The notes under the pieces were generated by a model that was not told the origin of the DNA, did not search any database, and was given only the letters and a program-made list of their open reading frames with translations. Both the position numbers and the translations under genes were made by a program. Below, piece by piece: positions 60,589-64,000 of a DNA stretch of 64,000 nt. Position 1 is the stretch's first letter. Each line of letters starts with the position of its first letter. Source of the stretch: Beutenbergia cavernae DSM 12333 (GTDB lineage: Bacteria; Actinomycetota; Actinomycetes; Actinomycetales; Beutenbergiaceae); NCBI RefSeq assembly GCF_000023105.1, contig NC_012669.1, forward strand, positions 1,959,025-2,023,024, in the 5' to 3' direction.

Positions 60589-61884
60589 ATGAGCCAGACC
60601 CGGACGAGCCCGCCGGCCGCCTCCCAGGAGGCGGCCGCGCAGCCGCATGCCGGGACGACGACGCGCGCCGCGCTGTTCGCGACGACGGCGGCCACGCTCG
60701 TCGCCGGCGTCCGTCGGGTCTCCGGCGCGCTGCACTGGGTGAGCCGCGCCGCGTGGGTGACCCTCGGCGTCGTCGTCGCGGCGGCGATCGCCGGCTCGGT
60801 GCTCGGCTGGGTCGAGCTCGTCGCGATCGCCGCGGGACTCGGGGCGGTGCTCGTCGCCGCGATCGCGTTCACGATCGGCCGCCACCCCTACGCCGTCAGC
60901 CTGCGTCTGCGGGACCACCGCGTCGTCGTCGGCGAACGTGCCATGGGCGGGATCCACGTGGTCAACGTGGGGGAGCACCGCGTGCTCCCCGCGCGGATCG
61001 AGCTGCCCGTCGGGGCCGGACGGGCCGGGTTCGCGCTCCCCGCGCTCCCGGCCGGCGGCGAGCACGAGGAGCTCTTCGCGATCCCGACGCAGCGGCGCAG
61101 CGTCATCCAGGTCGGCCCGGTCCGCTCCGTGCGCGGCGACCCGCTGGGGCTGCTGCGCCGCACCGTGACCTGGACCGAGCCGCAGGAGCTGTACGTCCAC
61201 CCGCGGACCATCCGCCTGTCGAGCTCGTCGGCGGGGTACGTGCACGACCTCGAGGGCCGGGAGTCCCGCGACCTCACGAGCGCCGACCTCAGCTTCCACG
61301 CGCTGCGCGAGTACACCCCCGGCGACGACCGGCGCACCGTGCACTGGCGGTCCTCCGCACGCACCGGCACGCTCATGGTCCGCCAGTTCGTCGAGACGCG
61401 GCGCTCGCACCTCGTGCTGCTGCTCTCGCGGAACCGGCGGGACTACGCGAGCGACGCCGCCGAGGCCGAGTTCGAGCTCGCCATCAGCTCCGTCGGGTCG
61501 TTCGGGCTGCAGGCGGTCCGCGACGAGCGCGACCTCTCTGCGCTCACCACGCACGAGGCGCTGCGCGCCGGAACCGCCGACCAGCTGCTCGACGAGCTCA
61601 CCCGCCTCGAGCTCGGCTCGGGGACCGCGTCGCTCGTCGACGGCGCGCGTGAGGTCAGCCGGGACTTCCCGCGCGCGTCCATCGTCGTCATGGCGTGCGG
61701 GTCGGGCGTGACACCGCACCAGCTCCGTGCCGCGGCGTCCGTGCTGCCGTCCGGCGCCCAGGTGCTCGCGATCCGCGCGCACTCGGGCGGAGAGACGCTC
61801 GTCCGGCGGGTCTCCGGGCTCGCTGTGCTCGAGATCGGCTCCCTCACGGAGCTGCCGCGCGCCCACCGCAAGGCCGAGCGATGA
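60589..61884 (+). CDS. DUF58 domain membrane protein (MoxR partner)
   Basis: A 431-residue protein with two adjacent hydrophobic segments (about 52-95), an Ig-like region and then the DUF58 motif DLTSADLSFHALREYTPGDDRRTVHWRSSARTGTLMVRQF (about 222-262), in which the RPYxPGD/WxxSAR pattern defines the family. The C-terminal part has a VWA-like fold with HLVLLLSRN in place of the usual DTS-type metal site. DUF58 proteins work with MoxR ATPases. The stop overlaps the ATG of the transglutaminase-like gene. Confidence 0.93.
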   Translation: MSQTRTSPPAASQEAAAQPHAGTTTRAALFATTAATLVAGVRRVSGALHWVSRAAWVTLGVVVAAAIAGSVLGWVELVAIAAGLGAVLVAAIAFTIGRHPYAVSLRLRDHRVVVGERAMGGIHVVNVGEHRVLPARIELPVGAGRAGFALPALPAGGEHEELFAIPTQRRSVIQVGPVRSVRGDPLGLLRRTVTWTEPQELYVHPRTIRLSSSSAGYVHDLEGRESRDLTSADLSFHALREYTPGDDRRTVHWRSSARTGTLMVRQFVETRRSHLVLLLSRNRRDYASDAAEAEFELAISSVGSFGLQAVRDERDLSALTTHEALRAGTADQLLDELTRLELGSGTASLVDGAREVSRDFPRASIVVMACGSGVTPHQLRAAASVLPSGAQVLAIRAHSGGETLVRRVSGLAVLEIGSLTELPRAHRKAER

Positions 61885-64000
61885 CGGCCGCCGCCGCTCC
61901 GACGACGCGCGCCGCGGGCCGCTCGAGCACCCGCGCCGCGAGCTGGTGGACCGCCGCCCGCGCCGCCGACGTCGCCGTCCCCGTGCTGCTCGTGCTGCTG
62001 GCGCTCGTGCCGCTGTGGCCGGTCTACCTCACCGGGAGCGCCCTCGCCGCCGGGATCGGGGGCGTCGCGCTCGGTGCGGGGGTGGCCGTCGCCGGTGCGT
62101 GGCGCCGCTGGCCGACGCTCGTGGTCGTCGCCGTCGCGCTCGTCGTCGTCCTCGCCACCTCCGGGCTCGCCGCTCCCGACACGGCGATCGCCGGCATCGT
62201 GCCCACGCCGGACACCTGGCAGGCGTTCGGCGTCGGCATCGTCCAGGCGTGGAAGCAGGTCCTCACGCTGCTGCCGCCGCTCGGGGCGTCCGGGTTCACG
62301 CTCGTCGTCCCGTACGCGCTCGGCTTCACCGCGGCCCTGGTCGCCGTCACGATCGCGCTGCGCGCCCGCCGCGGAGCCACCTTCGCCGTCGTCCCGCCGG
62401 CCGTCGTCGGCCTCATCGCGATCCTGTTCGGCACCACGCAGACCGTGCTCCCGGTCGTCGTCGGCGTCCTGGCCGTCGTGGTCGGGCTCGGCTGGACGAC
62501 GTGGCGTGCGGGCCGTCTGCAGCCGGGCCGCGCCCCGGCGGTCGCGACGCTCGCCCTCGTGGGTGCGCTCGGCGCCGGCGTCGGCGTCCTCGGCGGACCG
62601 GGCGACGCCGACCGATTCGTGCTGCGCGACGTCGTCGTCCCGCCGCCGCTGGAGCACGACTACCCGAGCCCGCTGGCCGGTTTCCGTGCCTACCTCAAGC
62701 TGCACGAGGAGGAGACGATGTTCACGTTCGACGGCGTGGAGCCCGGCGCCGTCGTCCGCCTCGCGACGCTCGACTCCTACGACGGCACCGTCTGGGACGT
62801 GACCGCCGACGGCGCCCCCGGCGGCGGTGAGTTCCGGCGCGCCACCGACCGGTTCGTCACCGAGCTCGACCCCGACGCGACCGGGATCGGCGTGCGGATC
62901 GGCGCGTACGACGGCGTGTGGATCCCGACCATCGGCGACGTCGAGGACCTCGACTTCACCGACGTCGACGCCGCAGCGCTGGCGGACGGCCTCTACGTCA
63001 ACCGAACCACGGGCACCGTGCTGACCACGGAGGGCCTCGGCGAGGACGACGCGTACCGGCTGACGACGGTGCCGCGTGCCGCGACCACCGCCGAGGAGCT
63101 CGACGGGCAGCCGATCGCGGACATCCAGATGCCGACCGCGCAGAACTTCCCCGACCTGATCGGCAGCGTCGCCGGGCGTCTCGTGGAAGGGGCCACGACC
63201 GACGTCGACCGCGCCCGCGCGCTCGCCGACGGGCTGGCCCACGAGGGCTACTTCTCTCACGGCCTCGAGGGCGACGCGCCGTCGGAGGCGGGGCACGGGT
63301 ACGCGCGTCTCGCGACGCTCCTCGGCGAGGAGGAGATGATCGGCGACGAGGAGCAGTACGCCGCCACGATGGCGCTCATGGCCCGCAGCCTCGGATGGCC
63401 GTCGCGCGTCGTGCTCGGCTTCGAACGCCCGGAGGGGGAGTCCGGCGAGGAGTGGGCCGTGCAGGGCGGTGACGTCACGGCGTGGGTGGAGATTCCGTTC
63501 GAGGGCGTCGGGTGGGTCGCGTTCGACCCCACCCCGGACGAGGACAACGTCCCGCAGAGCGAGGACCCGTCGCCGCAGGACCGGCCGCAGCCCCAGGTGC
63601 TGCAGCCGCCGCCGCCGCCCGTGGCCGCGCCCGACGTCCCGACGCAGGACCGCGACGAGGTCGACGTGGAGGACTCCAGCCCCGACCGCGAGAGCGTCCT
63701 GTCGAACGTCCTCGGCTACGTGGCAGCGATCGGCATCCCGCTGCTCGTCGTCGTCGCTCCGTTCGTCGTCGTGGCCGTGCTCAAGGCCCGCCGACGGCGC
63801 CGCCGCCGCTCGCACGGCGAGGGCACGCAACGGATCGCCGGCGGCTGGTCCGAGCTGATGGACAACGCCACCGACCTCGGCCACCGGTCGAGGTCGGTGA
63901 TGACGCGTTCCGAGCACGCCCGCGGGCTGTCGACGCGGTTCGGCGAGGCCTCGGGCGGTACCGTGGCACTCGCGCACCGTGCGGACGCGGGGGTCTTCGC
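61881..64000 (+). CDS. TgpA-like membrane protein with a transglutaminase fold that lacks catalytic Cys and His (3' truncated by window)
   Basis: At least 706 codons are visible and the gene runs off the window. About six hydrophobic segments lie in the first 240 residues, then an extracytoplasmic region with a transglutaminase core: YFSHGLEG (about 455), GDEEQYAATMALMARSLGWPSRVVLGFE (about 488-515), VTAWVEIPFEGVGWVAFDPTP (about 532-552), Pro-rich linker, another membrane segment (about 608-632) and a basic cytoplasmic tail. In active enzymes the segments read G-x-C-x-x-F and H-A-W; here Cys is Glu490 and His is Thr533, only Asp549 is kept. It is therefore probably a pseudoenzyme. It belongs with MoxR and DUF58 by overlap. 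Confidence 0.88.
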   Translation, partial: MTAAAAPTTRAAGRSSTRAASWWTAARAADVAVPVLLVLLALVPLWPVYLTGSALAAGIGGVALGAGVAVAGAWRRWPTLVVVAVALVVVLATSGLAAPDTAIAGIVPTPDTWQAFGVGIVQAWKQVLTLLPPLGASGFTLVVPYALGFTAALVAVTIALRARRGATFAVVPPAVVGLIAILFGTTQTVLPVVVGVLAVVVGLGWTTWRAGRLQPGRAPAVATLALVGALGAGVGVLGGPGDADRFVLRDVVVPPPLEHDYPSPLAGFRAYLKLHEEETMFTFDGVEPGAVVRLATLDSYDGTVWDVTADGAPGGGEFRRATDRFVTELDPDATGIGVRIGAYDGVWIPTIGDVEDLDFTDVDAAALADGLYVNRTTGTVLTTEGLGEDDAYRLTTVPRAATTAEELDGQPIADIQMPTAQNFPDLIGSVAGRLVEGATTDVDRARALADGLAHEGYFSHGLEGDAPSEAGHGYARLATLLGEEEMIGDEEQYAATMALMARSLGWPSRVVLGFERPEGESGEEWAVQGGDVTAWVEIPFEGVGWVAFDPTPDEDNVPQSEDPSPQDRPQPQVLQPPPPPVAAPDVPTQDRDEVDVEDSSPDRESVLSNVLGYVAAIGIPLLVVVAPFVVVAVLKARRRRRRRSHGEGTQRIAGGWSELMDNATDLGHRSRSVMTRSEHARGLSTRFGEASGGTVALAHRADAGVF

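Overview
The window is very GC-rich DNA with few A/T-ending codons, many GTG starts, 4-nt ATGA/GTGA overlaps between genes, and -10 boxes of the TAGACT/TAGGAT type sitting on or just upstream of start codons (leaderless mRNAs). Together with the gene order leuS-comEA-comEC-holA-rpsT-lepA-hemW-hrcA-dnaJ-phoH-ybeY-era this points to a chromosome of an actinomycete of the order Micrococcales, most like Cellulomonadaceae/Promicromonosporaceae. That family placement is inference. I saw no rRNA, tRNA, IS element, prophage or CRISPR array. No gene-free stretch exceeds about 300 bases; the largest gaps (13067-13338, 17859-18141, 40347-40562, 33969-34166) hold regulatory elements or repeats and are described.

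Region by region. 1-3.4 kb: the end of a sugar ABC-transporter binding protein and a GH116 beta-glycosidase. 3.5-10.4 kb: a lipoprotein, small membrane proteins, a membrane-anchored metallophosphoesterase, a ribbon-helix-helix/DUF4097 pair with a palindrome over its start codon, and a VKOR-type disulfide-bond protein. 10.4-13.1 kb (minus strand): two CNNM/CBS (hemolysin C-like) transporters plus a small L7/L12-like protein, preceded by a structured leader whose last hairpin hides the ribosome binding site. 13.3-15.6 kb: a flavin operon (LLM monooxygenase, MarR, FMN reductase) behind a 22-bp palindrome. 15.7-17.9 kb: a second MarR, an F420-type nitroreductase and Dps. 18-31.9 kb: leuS with an apparent leader peptide and attenuator, a NarL-type two-component pair, two alpha/beta hydrolases, a RibD-like reductase, a HerA-like ATPase, and comEA-comEC-holA. 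32-34.2 kb: rpsT, then an accessory patch (PemK/MazF-like, AbiEi/DUF559-like) bracketed by arrays of a 22-bp repeat. 34.8-45.4 kb: the conserved lepA-to-era block, with HrcA control through a CIRCE site.

45.4-64 kb is the most interesting part: a continuous plus-strand block encoding a PP2C phosphatase, an FHA protein with a long acidic linker, a membrane Ser/Thr kinase, a second FHA protein with a helical C-terminus, a cell-envelope protein of about 2067 residues (11 Ig-like and 5 fibronectin III repeats), a MoxR ATPase, a DUF58 protein and a membrane transglutaminase-like protein. In the last, the catalytic Cys and His positions are occupied by Glu and Thr. The layout suggests phosphorylation-controlled assembly or operation of a giant surface protein by a MoxR/DUF58 chaperone pair, with the transglutaminase fold used for binding rather than catalysis. 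Similar blocks are, as far as I know, widespread in Actinobacteria but lack an agreed function.

Other signals that ordinary annotation would miss: three arrays of one 22-bp tandem repeat, a 47-bp AT-rich rare-codon patch in the phoH Walker B region, loss of the G4 Asp in Era, and a haloalkane-dehalogenase-like hydrolase lacking its usual His.
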